Source: Pseudomonadota bacterium
Lineage (GTDB): Bacteria > Pseudomonadota > Alphaproteobacteria > Micropepsales > Micropepsaceae
Direction of reading: 5' to 3'
DNA length: 64,000 bases
NCBI GenBank assembly: GCA_016201105.1
Contig: JACQDN010000069.1
Location: 61,442-125,441 of the forward strand
Shown: piece after piece, positions 1 to 9,445 of the stretch
Layout: each line of letters opens with the position of its first letter
Position numbering within the stretch: the first letter of the stretch is position 1
Program-made: the position numbers and the translations under genes
The notes under the pieces: generated by a model
Told to the model about the DNA's origin: nothing
The model's input: only the letters and a program-made list of their open reading frames with translations
Database searches by the model: none

Positions 1-629
1 CCCACATGCAGCGTCGCTGCGCTCGCCGAAAAACTCCAGTGCGTGAGCTCACGCTTGTCTTGGGACATCAACGTGGCGCGAATTTTCGGCACGGGAATCT
101 CGTGATCGCTGATGTTCGCGATCTTGCCGGTGATGACAAGCACGAATTGGCCGTCTTCCATCTCGCGCTTGAAGGACTTTTCCACGAAGGCGATGCCGCG
201 CGCATTCACCTCCATGCCGAGCTTGGCATAGAGCGAAGCCGACTGGGGCCAAAGCGCCGCCACCTGCTGGCGATAGACGACGGCCGACCAGCCGATGATC
301 AGCACGAGGCCGATCAGCACGAGCCATCCAAAGGCAAGCGCGAGGCGCGCGCCGGTTCTGCTCCGCGCAACCGGTTCCTCCTCCACGACCTGATCTTGCG
401 GCGGGACATAGGAGCTGCGGCGCGGGGGAATGGGCGGCAAGTCCGCGCGCGGTTCGATGCGTGGCGATTCCCGCGGCGGAAGGTCGATCGTCGCCTCCGG
501 CTCTGGCGGCGGCGCCACCTGGTGCCACACATGCCCACATTTCGCGCAGCGCACTTTGCGCCCGGGCGGCGCAAAGGCCGCCGCGTCCGTCTGATAACGC
601 GTGGCGCATTCGGGACAGGTGAGAATCAT
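1..629 (-). CDS. MJ0042-type zinc-ribbon / DUF3426 membrane protein (3' end outside window)
   Basis: The start codon is at 629 on the minus strand and the frame stays open to the left edge, so the C-terminus is missing. The N-terminus begins MILTCPEC and carries a zinc ribbon with Cys5, Cys8, Cys28 and Cys31, the MJ0042/zf-ribbon pattern. A Pro/Glu-rich linker (about 37-95) leads to one membrane segment (about 97-118). The part after it reads like the start of a DUF3426 domain. Proteins with this architecture are common in Alphaproteobacteria next to ftsEX, and here the gene is divergent from ftsE. Function is unknown; a membrane-anchored protein with a cytosolic zinc site is all that can be said. 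Confidence 0.85.
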   Translation of the reverse strand, partial: MILTCPECATRYQTDAAAFAPPGRKVRCAKCGHVWHQVAPPPEPEATIDLPPRESPRIEPRADLPPIPPRRSSYVPPQDQVVEEEPVARSRTGARLALAFGWLVLIGLVLIIGWSAVVYRQQVAALWPQSASLYAKLGMEVNARGIAFVEKSFKREMEDGQFVLVITGKIANISDHEIPVPKIRATLMSQDKRELTHWSFSASAATLHV

Positions 630-752
630 GCGGGAAGCATACCCAGCGCTCGTTGACAAAATAGGCGAAAGGGCCGTTTGCCCGCAAGATTTCACACCGA
701 AATCAAGGCGTTCAAGCCTTGCCAGCAGGCAGCGCCTCGTTAAGTTCGCGCC

Positions 753-1424
753 ATGGTTCGCTTCGAAAATGTCGGCATGCGCTTCGGGCCCGGGCCCGAA
801 GTGCTGCGCGACGTGACCTTCGCGCTGGAAGCGGGGTCTTTCACGTTTCTGACCGGCCCGTCGGGCGCGGGCAAAACGACGCTCCTCAAACTGATGTATC
901 TGGCCGAACCGCCGTCGCGCGGATTGATCGATTTGTTCGGGCGCGACCTTGCCACCACCAAGCGCTCGCAATTTCCGGCGTTGCGCCGGCGCATCGGCGT
1001 CGTGTTCCAGGATTTCCGCCTGCTCGATCATCTATCCGCCTTCGAGAACGTGGCTCTGCCTTTGCGGCTCTCGGGCATCCGCAAGATCGACTACACGCAC
1101 GACGTCGAAGAGCTGCTTTCGTGGGTGGGCCTGGGCGACCGGCTGCATGCCAAACCGCAGACACTGTCGGGCGGCGAGCAGCAGCGCGTGGCGATCGCAC
1201 GCGCCGTGGTGGCGCGTCCCGATCTTCTCATCGCCGACGAGCCGACCGGCAACGTCGATCCCGACATGGGCGAACGCTTGATCCGGCTGTTTTCCGAACT
1301 GAACCGGATGGGCACGACCGTTCTCATCGCCACCCACGATCGCACCGTCGTCGAGCGCATAAAATCGCGCGAAATGCGGCTGGTCGACGGACGGCTCGTC
1401 GAATTGCGGATGACCAGAACATGA
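753..1424 (+). CDS. ftsE: Cell division ATP-binding protein FtsE
   Basis: This is the ABC ATPase of the FtsEX complex, which couples divisome assembly at the inner membrane to activation of peptidoglycan hydrolases in the periplasm. The 223 residues fit the family length. Visible motifs are Walker A GPSGAGKTT (35-43), the Q-loop Gln86, the signature LSGGEQQR (138-145), Walker B LLIADEP (158-164) and the H-loop His195. The stop overlaps the start of ftsX in an ATGA arrangement, so the two are translationally coupled. The next two genes follow on the same strand and probably belong to the same transcript. Confidence 0.95.
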   Translation: MVRFENVGMRFGPGPEVLRDVTFALEAGSFTFLTGPSGAGKTTLLKLMYLAEPPSRGLIDLFGRDLATTKRSQFPALRRRIGVVFQDFRLLDHLSAFENVALPLRLSGIRKIDYTHDVEELLSWVGLGDRLHAKPQTLSGGEQQRVAIARAVVARPDLLIADEPTGNVDPDMGERLIRLFSELNRMGTTVLIATHDRTVVERIKSREMRLVDGRLVELRMTRT

Positions 1425-2335
1425 ATCTCGGCCTGAATTCGAAGCGCAGAAATGCCAGCCGCGTCGTGCCGCGCGAAGATGGCGCGGCACCGCTCGATAT
1501 CGTCATCGGGGTGATGGCGTTTCTTGCCGCCCTCGCGCTTGGCGCCTCTCTCGTCGCCGACCGCGCGGCAGAAAGCTGGCGCGCGGGACTGGTGGACCGC
1601 ATCACGGTGCAGATCCTTCCGCCCGAACACGGTCTCGCTCAAGAGGCGCTTGAAAAGGAAACCGACGCGGCCTTGGTCGTGCTGCGCAGCACCGACGGGA
1701 TCGTGAGAGCAATGCCGGTGAGCCAGGAAGAGACGCTCAAGCTGGTCGAGCCCTGGCTCGGCAAGGATGCGCTGGTGGCAGACTTGCCGCTGCCGCGCCT
1801 GATCGATGCCTCCATCCTTCCCGGCGCGAACGTCAATTTGGCGGCGCTGACACGACGGCTGAAAGAAGCTGCGCCTCATTCCGCGCTGGACGATCACGCC
1901 CATTGGATCGGGCGCCTGAAAGCGCTGGCCGACGGCGTCGCGCTGTTTTCGTACGGCATCCTGGCGCTGATCGCGATCGCGACGGCCGCCATCGTGTCGT
2001 TCGCGACGCGGGCCGGGCTTGAAGCCCATCACGACATCGTCGGGCTGCTGCACCAGATGGGCGCGCATCGCAGCTTTGTGGCGCGCGCTTTCGAGCGGCA
2101 TTATTTCGTCTCGGCGTTATGGGCCGGAGCCGTGGGCGCGCTGCTGGCGGGCGGATTGTTCCTCATGGCGGGAGGCCTCGAATTTGCCGGCGTCGAGCCC
2201 GTCCCATTTCTGCCGCCATTGTCCCTCAGACCTTTGGAGGTACTGTGGTTCGTGGCCGTGCCGTTTGCAGCCGGAATCATCGCGCTGGCAACCGCGCGAC
2301 TTTCGGTTCTGGCGGCCCTGCGTAAGATCTATTGA
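1421..2335 (+). CDS. ftsX: Cell division permease FtsX
   Basis: This 304-residue membrane partner of FtsE starts at the ATG that overlaps the ftsE stop. It shows the FtsX topology: a cytosolic N-terminus, a first membrane segment near residues 25-47, a periplasmic domain of about 130 residues, then three more hydrophobic segments in the C-terminal half. The ABC itself transports nothing known; the periplasmic loop recruits or activates hydrolase regulators. An open frame extends far upstream of this start through ftsE, but that stretch is the shadow of ftsE, so the coupled ATG is preferred. Confidence 0.92.
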   Translation: MNLGLNSKRRNASRVVPREDGAAPLDIVIGVMAFLAALALGASLVADRAAESWRAGLVDRITVQILPPEHGLAQEALEKETDAALVVLRSTDGIVRAMPVSQEETLKLVEPWLGKDALVADLPLPRLIDASILPGANVNLAALTRRLKEAAPHSALDDHAHWIGRLKALADGVALFSYGILALIAIATAAIVSFATRAGLEAHHDIVGLLHQMGAHRSFVARAFERHYFVSALWAGAVGALLAGGLFLMAGGLEFAGVEPVPFLPPLSLRPLEVLWFVAVPFAAGIIALATARLSVLAALRKIY

Positions 2336-2394
2336 ACAAATTCTGTTGAACTGGAGCCCGTTGCTTCCGATGTAGACTTGGGTGAGAGGGAGCC

Positions 2395-3015
2395 ATGGAC
2401 AGCACGCAAGGCAAGTCACGCATTTGGCCGTGGGCTCTCGCGGGCCTGGTGGGTGTCTATCTCGCCGGCTTCATTCTGTTCGCGACCAGCCTTCCCGAAA
2501 CCCCCAAAACCGTCGAACCCGCCGACGGTATCGTGACCTTGACCGGTGGCGGCGCGCGGCTGGACGCGGCGGTGAATCTGTTGGAGCACCACGCAGGCAA
2601 GCGTCTCCTTATTTCCGGCGTGCATTCCACGACGACCAAAGCGGATTTAAAGCGCCTGTCCAACGGCGGCGCCCGTTTCGACTGCTGCGCCGATTTGGGC
2701 TTTGCGGCCGTCGATACGCATGGCAATGCCGATGAAACGCGCGACTGGGTCAAGCGGCACGGCTATCGCAGCATCATCCTGGTGACGGCGAGCTATCACA
2801 TGCGCCGCAGCCTGATCGAGTTTTCCACCGACATGCCGAGCGTGAAGCTGGAGCCCTATCCCGTCGAGCCCGACGGCATCGATCTTTCGGGCTGGTGGCA
2901 CGATCCCCATGCGCTGCGTTTGCTGCAAAGCGAATACGCGAAATATTTGCTGAGTCTGGTGATGAACAGCCTTGGGCCGCCGAAAGACCAAGCTGGCCGG
3001 CACCACTTGACCTGA
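2395..3015 (+). CDS. YdcF/ElyC-type DUF218 family protein
   Basis: The 206-residue protein has an N-terminal membrane anchor (about 12-32) followed by a DUF218 domain. Family signatures are DGIVTLTGGGARLDAA near residue 44, the Asn-Ala-Asp-Glu-Thr stretch, and LVTASYHMRRS near residue 128. DUF218 proteins such as SanA, ElyC and YdcF act around the cell envelope, with ElyC implicated in envelope polysaccharide homeostasis in E. coli; the biochemical activity is not settled. It lies 59 bp after ftsX and before an acyltransferase, a gene order seen in other Alphaproteobacteria, which suggests an envelope role. Confidence 0.85.
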   Translation: MDSTQGKSRIWPWALAGLVGVYLAGFILFATSLPETPKTVEPADGIVTLTGGGARLDAAVNLLEHHAGKRLLISGVHSTTTKADLKRLSNGGARFDCCADLGFAAVDTHGNADETRDWVKRHGYRSIILVTASYHMRRSLIEFSTDMPSVKLEPYPVEPDGIDLSGWWHDPHALRLLQSEYAKYLLSLVMNSLGPPKDQAGRHHLT

Positions 3016-3065
3016 CGGCGCGCTTGCGGTGACGCTGAGTTCCCGCATTCGCCGGCCCAGCCTCC

Positions 3066-3794
3066 ATGACCTTCCTGCGCTCGCTCGTCTTCTTTCTCTG
3101 GTTCGTCGGCATCTCGGTGGTGCTGATGGTCGGGCTTTTGCCGCTGCTGTTTTTTTCGCGCCTGGTCGTGATCTGGGCACCCAAGACGTGGTGCAGATGG
3201 AATCTGTGGGGCCTCAAGGTCATCACCGGCCTCGGCTACGAAGTGCGTGGGACCATTCCCAACGACGCGGTGCTGGTCGCCTCCAAACATATGAGCATGT
3301 GGGAGACGCTGGCGCTCTATCACCTGCTCGAAGATCCCATCGTCGTGCTGAAGGATACGCTGCTGAACGTGCCGCTTTACGGCTGGTATGCGCGGCGTTC
3401 CAAAATGATCTTCGTCAATCGCGACGGCCACGCCTCGGCCTTGCGCAAGATGGCTGCCGATGCGCGCGCCGCGCTGGCAGGCAGACATCCAATTCTGATT
3501 TTTCCCGAAGGCACGCGGAAAAAGCCGGAAGCCCCGACGGACTATCGCCCCGGCGTCGCCGCGCTCTATTCGCAGATCGATGTACCTTGTGTTCCCGTCG
3601 CCTTGAATTCGGGACTGTTCTGGACCGGCCCCATGGGGTTTTTGAAAAAGCGTGGCACCATCGTCATTGAGTTTCTGAAACCCATTCCGCCAGGATTGCG
3701 AAGCCGCGATTTCATGAGCACGCTCAAAGATGTCATCGAGACGGCAACGGCGAAGCTCGTCACCGAGGGCCGAGGACAGCTGGCGGGTCGGTAA
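3066..3794 (+). CDS. 1-acyl-sn-glycerol-3-phosphate acyltransferase (PlsC-like)
   Basis: This membrane-bound acyltransferase probably acylates lysophosphatidate to phosphatidate in phospholipid synthesis. The first 35 residues are strongly hydrophobic. The acyltransferase block contains His-Met-Ser-Met-Trp-Glu (about residue 74), a variant of the HxxxxD motif with Glu in place of Asp, as in other alphaproteobacterial homologues, and the substrate-binding FPEGTR motif near residue 146. Length (242) fits the family. It follows the DUF218 gene by 50 bp on the same strand. The exact acyl acceptor is not determined. Confidence 0.9.
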   Translation: MTFLRSLVFFLWFVGISVVLMVGLLPLLFFSRLVVIWAPKTWCRWNLWGLKVITGLGYEVRGTIPNDAVLVASKHMSMWETLALYHLLEDPIVVLKDTLLNVPLYGWYARRSKMIFVNRDGHASALRKMAADARAALAGRHPILIFPEGTRKKPEAPTDYRPGVAALYSQIDVPCVPVALNSGLFWTGPMGFLKKRGTIVIEFLKPIPPGLRSRDFMSTLKDVIETATAKLVTEGRGQLAGR

Positions 3795-3832
3795 GAGCAT
3801 CCGAGACATTGCAATCGTAGGAGCGCTGAACC

Positions 3833-4138
3833 ATGAAAAGGCTCAGGAAAGACAGTGTAGCTCTGTGGGTCTCAGTTGGCTTTGCGTTGGCGCTGCCGGC
3901 CTTTGCGCTGATCTTCGTCAATATGCGTGCTTTCGAGATCGACGTGGCTAATCTCGTTGCTGCGGTTGCGACGGTACTTAGTCTCCTATGGTTTCCCACA
4001 GTTATCGCCTCGCTCTTCTTCCTCCGCTGGCGTGCGCTCTGGCTTCTGACTTCTGCACCGTTTGCGCTCTACTACCTGTACCTCCTCGGAATGCTGGGCC
4101 ACGCGCTCACAGCGGGGTGCCCACAGAGTTGTCCCTAA
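3833..4138 (+). CDS. Small predicted membrane protein of unknown function
   Basis: A 101-residue protein that I do not recognise. It has a basic N-terminus (MKRLRKDS) and three hydrophobic stretches (about 11-30, 38-62 and 66-92), so it is probably an inner-membrane protein. The C-terminus holds two Cys (CPQSCP). It starts 38 bp after the acyltransferase with a plausible GGAG ribosome site a few bases upstream. No other coding signal competes for this stretch. It may be a strain-specific gene; no function is suggested. Confidence 0.5.
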   Translation: MKRLRKDSVALWVSVGFALALPAFALIFVNMRAFEIDVANLVAAVATVLSLLWFPTVIASLFFLRWRALWLLTSAPFALYYLYLLGMLGHALTAGCPQSCP

Positions 4139-4212
4139 AGTCGACACAGATTGAGGCTCAAACAGAAAAGGCTACGGCAAATTTGTAGTGCAGAACAATA
4201 CAGGAACAAAGC

Positions 4213-4241
4213 TTGATCTTAAGGCCCCCCGCTGCTAGATA
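4213..4241 (+). promoter_or_regulatory. Sigma70-like promoter for nrdJ
   Basis: TTGATC (4213-4218) and TAGATA (4236-4241) are separated by exactly 17 bp and lie 37 bp before the nrdJ ATG. There is no gene between 4139 and 4278. I see no NrdR-box-like palindrome and no cobalamin riboswitch in this leader. Confidence 0.5.
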
Positions 4242-4278
4242 TCCCCTCCGCTCGGGCGCGGGCGGCTGAGGACGGCGC

Positions 4279-6597
4279 ATGAGCATTTCCCGCCAGATCT
4301 GGGACATGAAATACCGGCTGAAAGACGCCGACGGCACGCCCCTGGAGCGCGACTATGCCGATAGCTGGGCGCGCGTGGCGCTGGCGGCCGCCGCTGCCGA
4401 AGCGCCCGCACAGCGCGAACGCTGGGCTCATAATTTCGCCGAGGCTTTGGCCGGCCACCGCTTCCTTCCTGCCGGACGCATTCTCGCCGGCGCCGGCACC
4501 GACCGCACGGTGACGCTGTTCAACTGCTTCGTCATGGGCCGCATCGACGATTCCATGGACGGGATCTTCTCCGGCCTTCGCGAAGCGGCGCTGACGCTGC
4601 AGCAGGGCGGCGGCATCGGTTACGATTTTTCTTCGCTGCGTCCGCGCGGCGCACTGGTGAAGGGCGTGGCGGCGGATGCGTCCGGCCCCGTCTCCTTCAT
4701 GGATGTGTGGGACGCCATGTGCCGCACCATCATGAGCGCGGGCTCGCGCCGCGGCGCCATGATGGCGACGCTCGCTTGCGATCATCCCGACATCGATACC
4801 TTCATCGACGCCAAGCGCACACCGGGCAAATTGTCGATGTTCAATCTCTCGGTGCTCGTCAGCGATGCCTTCATGGCGGCGGTGAAGAACGACACCGACT
4901 GGGAGCTGAAATTCGGCGGCCGCGTCTACAAGATGCTGAAGGCCCGCGAACTGTGGGCGCGCATCATGCGCGCGACCTATGACTATGCCGAGCCCGGCGT
5001 CGTGTTCATCGACCGCATCAACCGGGAAAACAATCTCGCTTATTGCGAGACGATTCACGCCTGTAATCCATGCGGTGAACAAAGTTTACCGCCTTATGGC
5101 GCATGCCTTCTGGGTTCAATCAATCTGGCGAAGCTCGTCAAGAATCCGTTTGAAGACAATGCGGCTCTCGATGAAGGAGAACTGGAGCACCTCACGCGTA
5201 TCGCCGTGCGCTTCCTGGACGACATCATCGATGTGTCGCGCTTTCCGCTGGAGGCGCAGCGTGCCGAAGCGATGGCAAAGCGCCGTATGGGACTTGGCGT
5301 GACGGGATTGGCCGATGCGCTGATCTTCTGCCGCACGCGCTATGGCTCACCTGAGAGTATCGTGTTGATCGAGCGCTGGCTTCGTAAAATTTCCGAAACC
5401 GCCTATGCAACCTCTGTCGAGATCGCCAAGGAAAAGGGCGCGTTTCCCTTGTTCGACGCGGGCGAATATCTCGCGCGGCCGAATATCCAGCGCCTGCCCC
5501 AAGAGATTCGCGACGGCATCGCGTCGCACGGCATCCGCAACGCGCTGCTGACCTCGATTGCACCGACCGGCACCATCTCGCTGTTCGCCGACAATGTGTC
5601 CAGTGGCATCGAACCGGTCTTTGCCTACAGTTACTTGCGCAGAGTGCTGATGCCGGACGGCTCGCGCGCCGAAGAAATAGTGAGCGACTACGCCACTCAG
5701 ATGTTTCGCGAACGCTTCGGCGCCGATACCCCGCTGCCCGACTACTTCGTCGATGCGCAGAAATTGTCGCCGTCCGACCATCTGGCGGTACAGGCAGCGG
5801 CGCAGAAACACATCGACAGCTCGATCTCCAAGACGATCAATGTGCCGGTCGATCTGTCGTTCGAGGCCTTCCAGGATGTGTATCTGAAGGCCTATGAAAT
5901 GGGCTGCAAAGGCTGCACCACCTATCGCCCCAATGCGGTGACGGGATCGGTGCTGGAGACGACGCCTGTCGCGCCAGCGGAACCCGCGGTCGCGCGCAGT
6001 GAAGAAAGCGGCGAACCGAATTTGCCGATGGCGCTGCCGGAATTCGCCCGCCATAGCGCGGGCGGCGTGGTTTACATGACCAAGCCGCTCGACCGGCCAG
6101 AAGTGCTGCTGGGCCAGACCTACAAGATCAAATGGCAGGATTCCGATCACGCCTTCTACATCACCATCAACGACATCGAGAAAGACGGGCGCCGGCGCCC
6201 GTTCGAGATCTTCATCAACTCCAAGAACATGGAAGCCTATGCCTGGACGCTCGCCTTCACGCGCATGACGAGCGCGGTGTTCCGGCGCGGCGGCGACGTC
6301 TCTTTCGTTGTGGACGAATTGAAGGCGGTGTTCGATCCGCGCGGCGGCCAGTGGGCGAACGGACGCTATGTGCCCTCGCTGCAGGCGGCCATCGGCGAAG
6401 TGATCGAGCACCATCTCATCGACATCGGCTTCATGGCACCGCCGGAAAAGATCGACGCGCCCAAGCAGATGCGCGCGGTGGCGGTGGCCGCGGAAGGCGC
6501 GCCCGCCCGCTATTGCCCGCGCTGCTCGAGCGCGAGTTATGTGAAGATCGAGGGCTGCGATACCTGCCTTTCCTGCGGCTATTCCCGCTGCGGGTAG
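4279..6597 (+). CDS. nrdJ: Adenosylcobalamin-dependent (class II) ribonucleoside-diphosphate reductase
   Basis: This enzyme makes deoxyribonucleotides from ribonucleotides with a cobalamin-derived radical and needs no oxygen. At 772 residues it is the single-chain class II type. Visible motifs are FNCFVM with Cys83 (redox pair), [13 protein letters not shown] (107-119), the active-site NPCGEQ (263-268, with thiyl Cys266 and Glu268), and [16 protein letters not shown]. The C-terminus has a Cys-rich ribbon beginning CPRC and ending SRCG, typical of this subgroup and likely involved in re-reduction. GAGGAC precedes the ATG. The gene appears monocistronic; no class I genes are in the window. Confidence 0.95.
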   Translation: MSISRQIWDMKYRLKDADGTPLERDYADSWARVALAAAAAEAPAQRERWAHNFAEALAGHRFLPAGRILAGAGTDRTVTLFNCFVMGRIDDSMDGIFSGLREAALTLQQGGGIGYDFSSLRPRGALVKGVAADASGPVSFMDVWDAMCRTIMSAGSRRGAMMATLACDHPDIDTFIDAKRTPGKLSMFNLSVLVSDAFMAAVKNDTDWELKFGGRVYKMLKARELWARIMRATYDYAEPGVVFIDRINRENNLAYCETIHACNPCGEQSLPPYGACLLGSINLAKLVKNPFEDNAALDEGELEHLTRIAVRFLDDIIDVSRFPLEAQRAEAMAKRRMGLGVTGLADALIFCRTRYGSPESIVLIERWLRKISETAYATSVEIAKEKGAFPLFDAGEYLARPNIQRLPQEIRDGIASHGIRNALLTSIAPTGTISLFADNVSSGIEPVFAYSYLRRVLMPDGSRAEEIVSDYATQMFRERFGADTPLPDYFVDAQKLSPSDHLAVQAAAQKHIDSSISKTINVPVDLSFEAFQDVYLKAYEMGCKGCTTYRPNAVTGSVLETTPVAPAEPAVARSEESGEPNLPMALPEFARHSAGGVVYMTKPLDRPEVLLGQTYKIKWQDSDHAFYITINDIEKDGRRRPFEIFINSKNMEAYAWTLAFTRMTSAVFRRGGDVSFVVDELKAVFDPRGGQWANGRYVPSLQAAIGEVIEHHLIDIGFMAPPEKIDAPKQMRAVAVAAEGAPARYCPRCSSASYVKIEGCDTCLSCGYSRCG

Positions 6598-6630
6598 AGT
6601 CGGATTTGTACTCCAATGCCTCCCACAACC

Positions 6631-6748
6631 GTCATGGCCGCCCCTTGTGGCGGCCATCCATGATCACCGTGCCAACCAATTTCGCGCAAAATCCCCCATC
6701 GCGATCTTGGGTGGCCGGGACAAGCCAGGACAAGCCCGGCCATGACGG
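6631..6748. repeat. Palindromic intergenic repeat, GTCATGGCCG family
   Basis: Two hairpins face each other. The left one pairs GGCCGCC with GGCGGCC around CCTTGT; the right one is built from GGCCGGG and CCCGGCC and ends CGGCCATGAC. The outer ends (GTCATGG...CCATGAC) are inverted repeats of each other. A single-hairpin relative lies at 53705-53736. It sits between two co-directional genes and could also act as a terminator for nrdJ. Confidence 0.7.
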
Positions 6749-6790
6749 GTCGTTAGTATGAACTGCTCCAATCAAGAACGGCTCTAGGAC

Positions 6791-7987
6791 TTGAGCGCGC
6801 CCTTTGAGATTGCCAACGAACTGGCCCGCGCGCTGATTTTATCGCGCAGCGGCTTGTCAGGCGTTCGTCAGGAAGGCGGCACGAAGGCCCTGGCGCCTCT
6901 GATCCAAACACTCGGCTACGTGCAGCTCGATTCCATCCGCATCGTCGAGCGCGCCCATCACCACATTCTCTATGCGCGCCACACCGCCTATCGCCCGCGT
7001 CATCTTGAACGGCTGCAGGCGAAATCGCCGGCTCTGTTCGAGCATTGGACTCACGATTCCTCGCTCATTCCGCTGGAGCACTACCCCCACTGGCACCACC
7101 GTTTCACCCACGCCAAATCGCGCATCGCGGAGTGGCGCGAACGGTTCGGCGACGATCGCGTCCTCAAGACGGTGCGCGATCACGTCGAAGAGAAAGGCGC
7201 GTCGCGGGCGCGCGACTTTGCTCATTTGGGCGGACGCACCGGCCCCTGGTGGGGCTGGGGACCGGCGAAGGCGGCGCTGGAATATCTCTGGCGCACGGGC
7301 GAACTCGCCGTGCTCGAGCGTGACGGGTTCGAGAAAGTCTACGATCTCGCCGAACGCAGCATTCCGGCCGCGTTGCGCAAAGAGAAGCCCTCGCGCGGCG
7401 ACACGATGCATTGGGCGTGCAACGAGGCCCTCGACCGGCTCGGCGCCGCCACGCCGCGCATGATCGCGGATTTCTGGGGCCACGCCTCCATTCCCGAGGC
7501 GGCCAAATGGATCGAATCCGAGAAGAAAAAGGGCCGCCTGATCGACGTGCTGCTGCAGGGCGCGGCCGGCAGGCGCGGCTTTGCCGCCGTGGCGCGTCCG
7601 GACATCGAAGCCGCGCTCGCCAAACAGCCCGCGCCCACCAGCCGCCTGCGTGTGCTTTCGCCCTTCGATCCGGTGCTGCGCGACCGCGCCCGCAGCGAAC
7701 GCATCTTCGGCTTCGACTACCGCATCGAGGTTTTCGTGCCGGGACCCAAGCGCAAGTTCGGCTATTATGTGTTTCCGCTGCTGGAAGGCTCGCGCTTCGT
7801 GGGCCGCATCGACATGAAAGCCGAGCGGGACAAGGACCGTCTCGCGGTCAAGGCGCTGTGGATGGAGCCGCGGCTCAGCTTCAGCAAAGCGCGGAAATCC
7901 ACGCTGGAAAACGAACTCGCGCGGCAGGCCAGGCTCGGCCAGGTCAGCGACATCGTGTTTGCGCACAACGCGCTCAAGACGAACTAA
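6791..7987 (+). CDS. YcaQ/AlkX-like winged-helix DNA glycosylase
   Basis: This 398-residue protein belongs to the HTH_42 (former DUF1006) family, whose characterised members remove alkylated bases and unhook interstrand DNA crosslinks. The N-terminal part has YVQLDSI (about residues 39-45), which matches the Gln-x-Asp catalytic motif of the AlkX/YcaQ branch rather than the Gln-x-Gln motif of AlkZ. Later blocks, HTHDSSLIP-like (about 86) and the long C-terminal beta region with GYYVFPLLEG (about 318), also fit. The start is a TTG preceded by AGGAC; no nearby ATG gives a full N-terminus. Confidence 0.85.
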   Translation: MSAPFEIANELARALILSRSGLSGVRQEGGTKALAPLIQTLGYVQLDSIRIVERAHHHILYARHTAYRPRHLERLQAKSPALFEHWTHDSSLIPLEHYPHWHHRFTHAKSRIAEWRERFGDDRVLKTVRDHVEEKGASRARDFAHLGGRTGPWWGWGPAKAALEYLWRTGELAVLERDGFEKVYDLAERSIPAALRKEKPSRGDTMHWACNEALDRLGAATPRMIADFWGHASIPEAAKWIESEKKKGRLIDVLLQGAAGRRGFAAVARPDIEAALAKQPAPTSRLRVLSPFDPVLRDRARSERIFGFDYRIEVFVPGPKRKFGYYVFPLLEGSRFVGRIDMKAERDKDRLAVKALWMEPRLSFSKARKSTLENELARQARLGQVSDIVFAHNALKTN

Positions 7988-8015
7988 AAACAATTGGAAT
8001 CGTCATCTCTTTTTC

Positions 8016-8188
8016 GCCTCCCCCTCGCGGGGAGGCGGAAAAATCCGCAGCGCAGCGAAGGATTTTTCGGGTGGGGGGAAGTGGTGAAGCTTCCTCTCGC
8101 TAGAAATGCGGGCGAGTAGCGCGTCGAGGCTTCCCCCCACCCGAAATTTGCGTTCCGCAAATTTCGACCTCCCCGCAAGGGGGAGGTG
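8016..8188. repeat. Family A palindromic repeat, copy 1
   Basis: The element is a pair of mirrored half-modules. Each half has an outer C/G hairpin (CCTCCCC with GGGGAGG) followed by an A/T hairpin (GAAATTTGC-like or GAAAAATC-like), with GGGTGGGGG joining towards the centre. The outer ends are inverted repeats. It fills the gap between the glycosylase and the DUF2125 gene. Any open frames across it are by-products of the repeat. Confidence 0.9.
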
Positions 8189-8255
8189 AAAATGAAGACA
8201 ACGCGCAAGTCGACCTACTTCACTTGCATGAGTAATGCTTTAGATTGGCTTCGGG

Positions 8256-9269
8256 ATGAAATATTCGAGCCGCTTCTTTCTCTACGCGCCGCTGGCGTTG
8301 CTGCTCCTGCTGGCGGCGGGCGCGGGCGTGTACTGGTGGATCGCCGCGTCCAAAATCGCGGACATGCTCGACAAAGCGAACGGCCACGAGATCGCGCCCG
8401 GCATCAAGGTCAGCTTTGCGTCGAAGAGCGTGTCGGGCTTTCCCTTCCGGCTCGATGTCGTGCTGGAGGATCTCAAAATCGAAACGCGCAACGGCAACGG
8501 CCCGCTTTCCTGGACGATGGAGCATTTCGCGGCGCATGGGCTGACCTACGGCCGCGAACAGGTGATCTTCGAAGCCGCCGGCAAAGAAGTGCTTCATTGG
8601 GTGGACGATGAAGGCGTGCCGCGCGGGCTTCCTTTCGAGACCGCGGCAACGCGCGCCAGCCTGATCGAATTCGACGGCAGAATTTCGCGTTTCGATCTCG
8701 ACGTGGTCGGGTTCGATTCCCCGGCGCTCAATGCGGAACGCCTGCAGCTGCATCTGCGCCACAACCCCGCGCCCGAAGCGCTCGATCTCAACGTTGCCGC
8801 CGACGACATCCAGCTCAGCACCAAGCTGCAATCGCGCTTTGGCCGCGAAATGAACAAGCTCAGGATCGATGCGCGCCTGTTGCCGGGCGCATCGTTCCGG
8901 GATTTTCTCGCCGGCAAGACGGATTGGACCGGCACACTGGAAGATTGGCGCAAGAATGTCGGACGCTTCGTGCTGAATGGATTTGAAATCTCAGTCGGCG
9001 CGCTCAATGCGGCTGGCTCCGGCGAGCTTGGGCTCGACGACCATCACCGCCCGAACGGCGTTGTGACCTTGCACGTCGCCAATGCCGGAGCGGTCGCCAA
9101 TGCGCCGAAAGTGCACGTGACCCATCCCGGCATCGGAACGGCGATCAACACGCTGGCAATCAACCGCTCGGATACGAATCGCTTCGATATGATTGCGCCC
9201 ATCGAATTTCATGACGGGCAGATCTCGGTTGGACCCTATGCGGCTGGGCCCGCGCCGGCGCTGTATTAG
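8256..9269 (+). CDS. DUF2125 domain-containing protein
   Basis: A 337-residue protein with an N-terminal hydrophobic anchor or signal (about 9-30) and a DUF2125 domain for the rest. The family is largely alphaproteobacterial and of unknown function; the predicted all-beta periplasmic body, with alternating KVSFASKSVSGFPFRLD-like strands, resembles AsmA-like or lipid-handling folds but this is only an impression. It is not in an evident operon: a family A repeat lies on each side. The convergent tyrC-hisC genes end just downstream. Confidence 0.85.
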   Translation: MKYSSRFFLYAPLALLLLLAAGAGVYWWIAASKIADMLDKANGHEIAPGIKVSFASKSVSGFPFRLDVVLEDLKIETRNGNGPLSWTMEHFAAHGLTYGREQVIFEAAGKEVLHWVDDEGVPRGLPFETAATRASLIEFDGRISRFDLDVVGFDSPALNAERLQLHLRHNPAPEALDLNVAADDIQLSTKLQSRFGREMNKLRIDARLLPGASFRDFLAGKTDWTGTLEDWRKNVGRFVLNGFEISVGALNAAGSGELGLDDHHRPNGVVTLHVANAGAVANAPKVHVTHPGIGTAINTLAINRSDTNRFDMIAPIEFHDGQISVGPYAAGPAPALY

Positions 9270-9281
9270 AGCTCACTAAGA

Positions 9282-9433
9282 TCACCTCCCCCTCGTGGGG
9301 AGGTCGAAAAATCTGAGCGCAGCGAAGATTTTTCGGGTGGGGGGAAGCGTCGAAGAATAGGGCGCACTCCCACCACTTCCCCCCACCCGAACTTTGCTTC
9401 GCAAATTTCGACCTCCCCACAAGGGGGAGGTGA
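9282..9433. repeat. Family A palindromic repeat, copy 2
   Basis: Starts CACCTCCCCCTCGTGGGGAG and ends with the mirror CCTCCCCACAAGGGGGAGGTG-type hairpin. Inner hairpins are built on GAAAAATC and GAAATTTGC. It lies between the convergent DUF2125 and tyrC genes and may serve as a two-way terminator. Confidence 0.9.
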
Positions 9434-9445
9434 TTACTTCCCGCT

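Noticed and set aside
4139..4278. Cobalamin riboswitch or NrdR box before the B12-dependent reductase
   Set aside because: The 140-bp leader is too short for a full B12 riboswitch and shows no conserved B12-box or ACACAATATATTG-like repeat.
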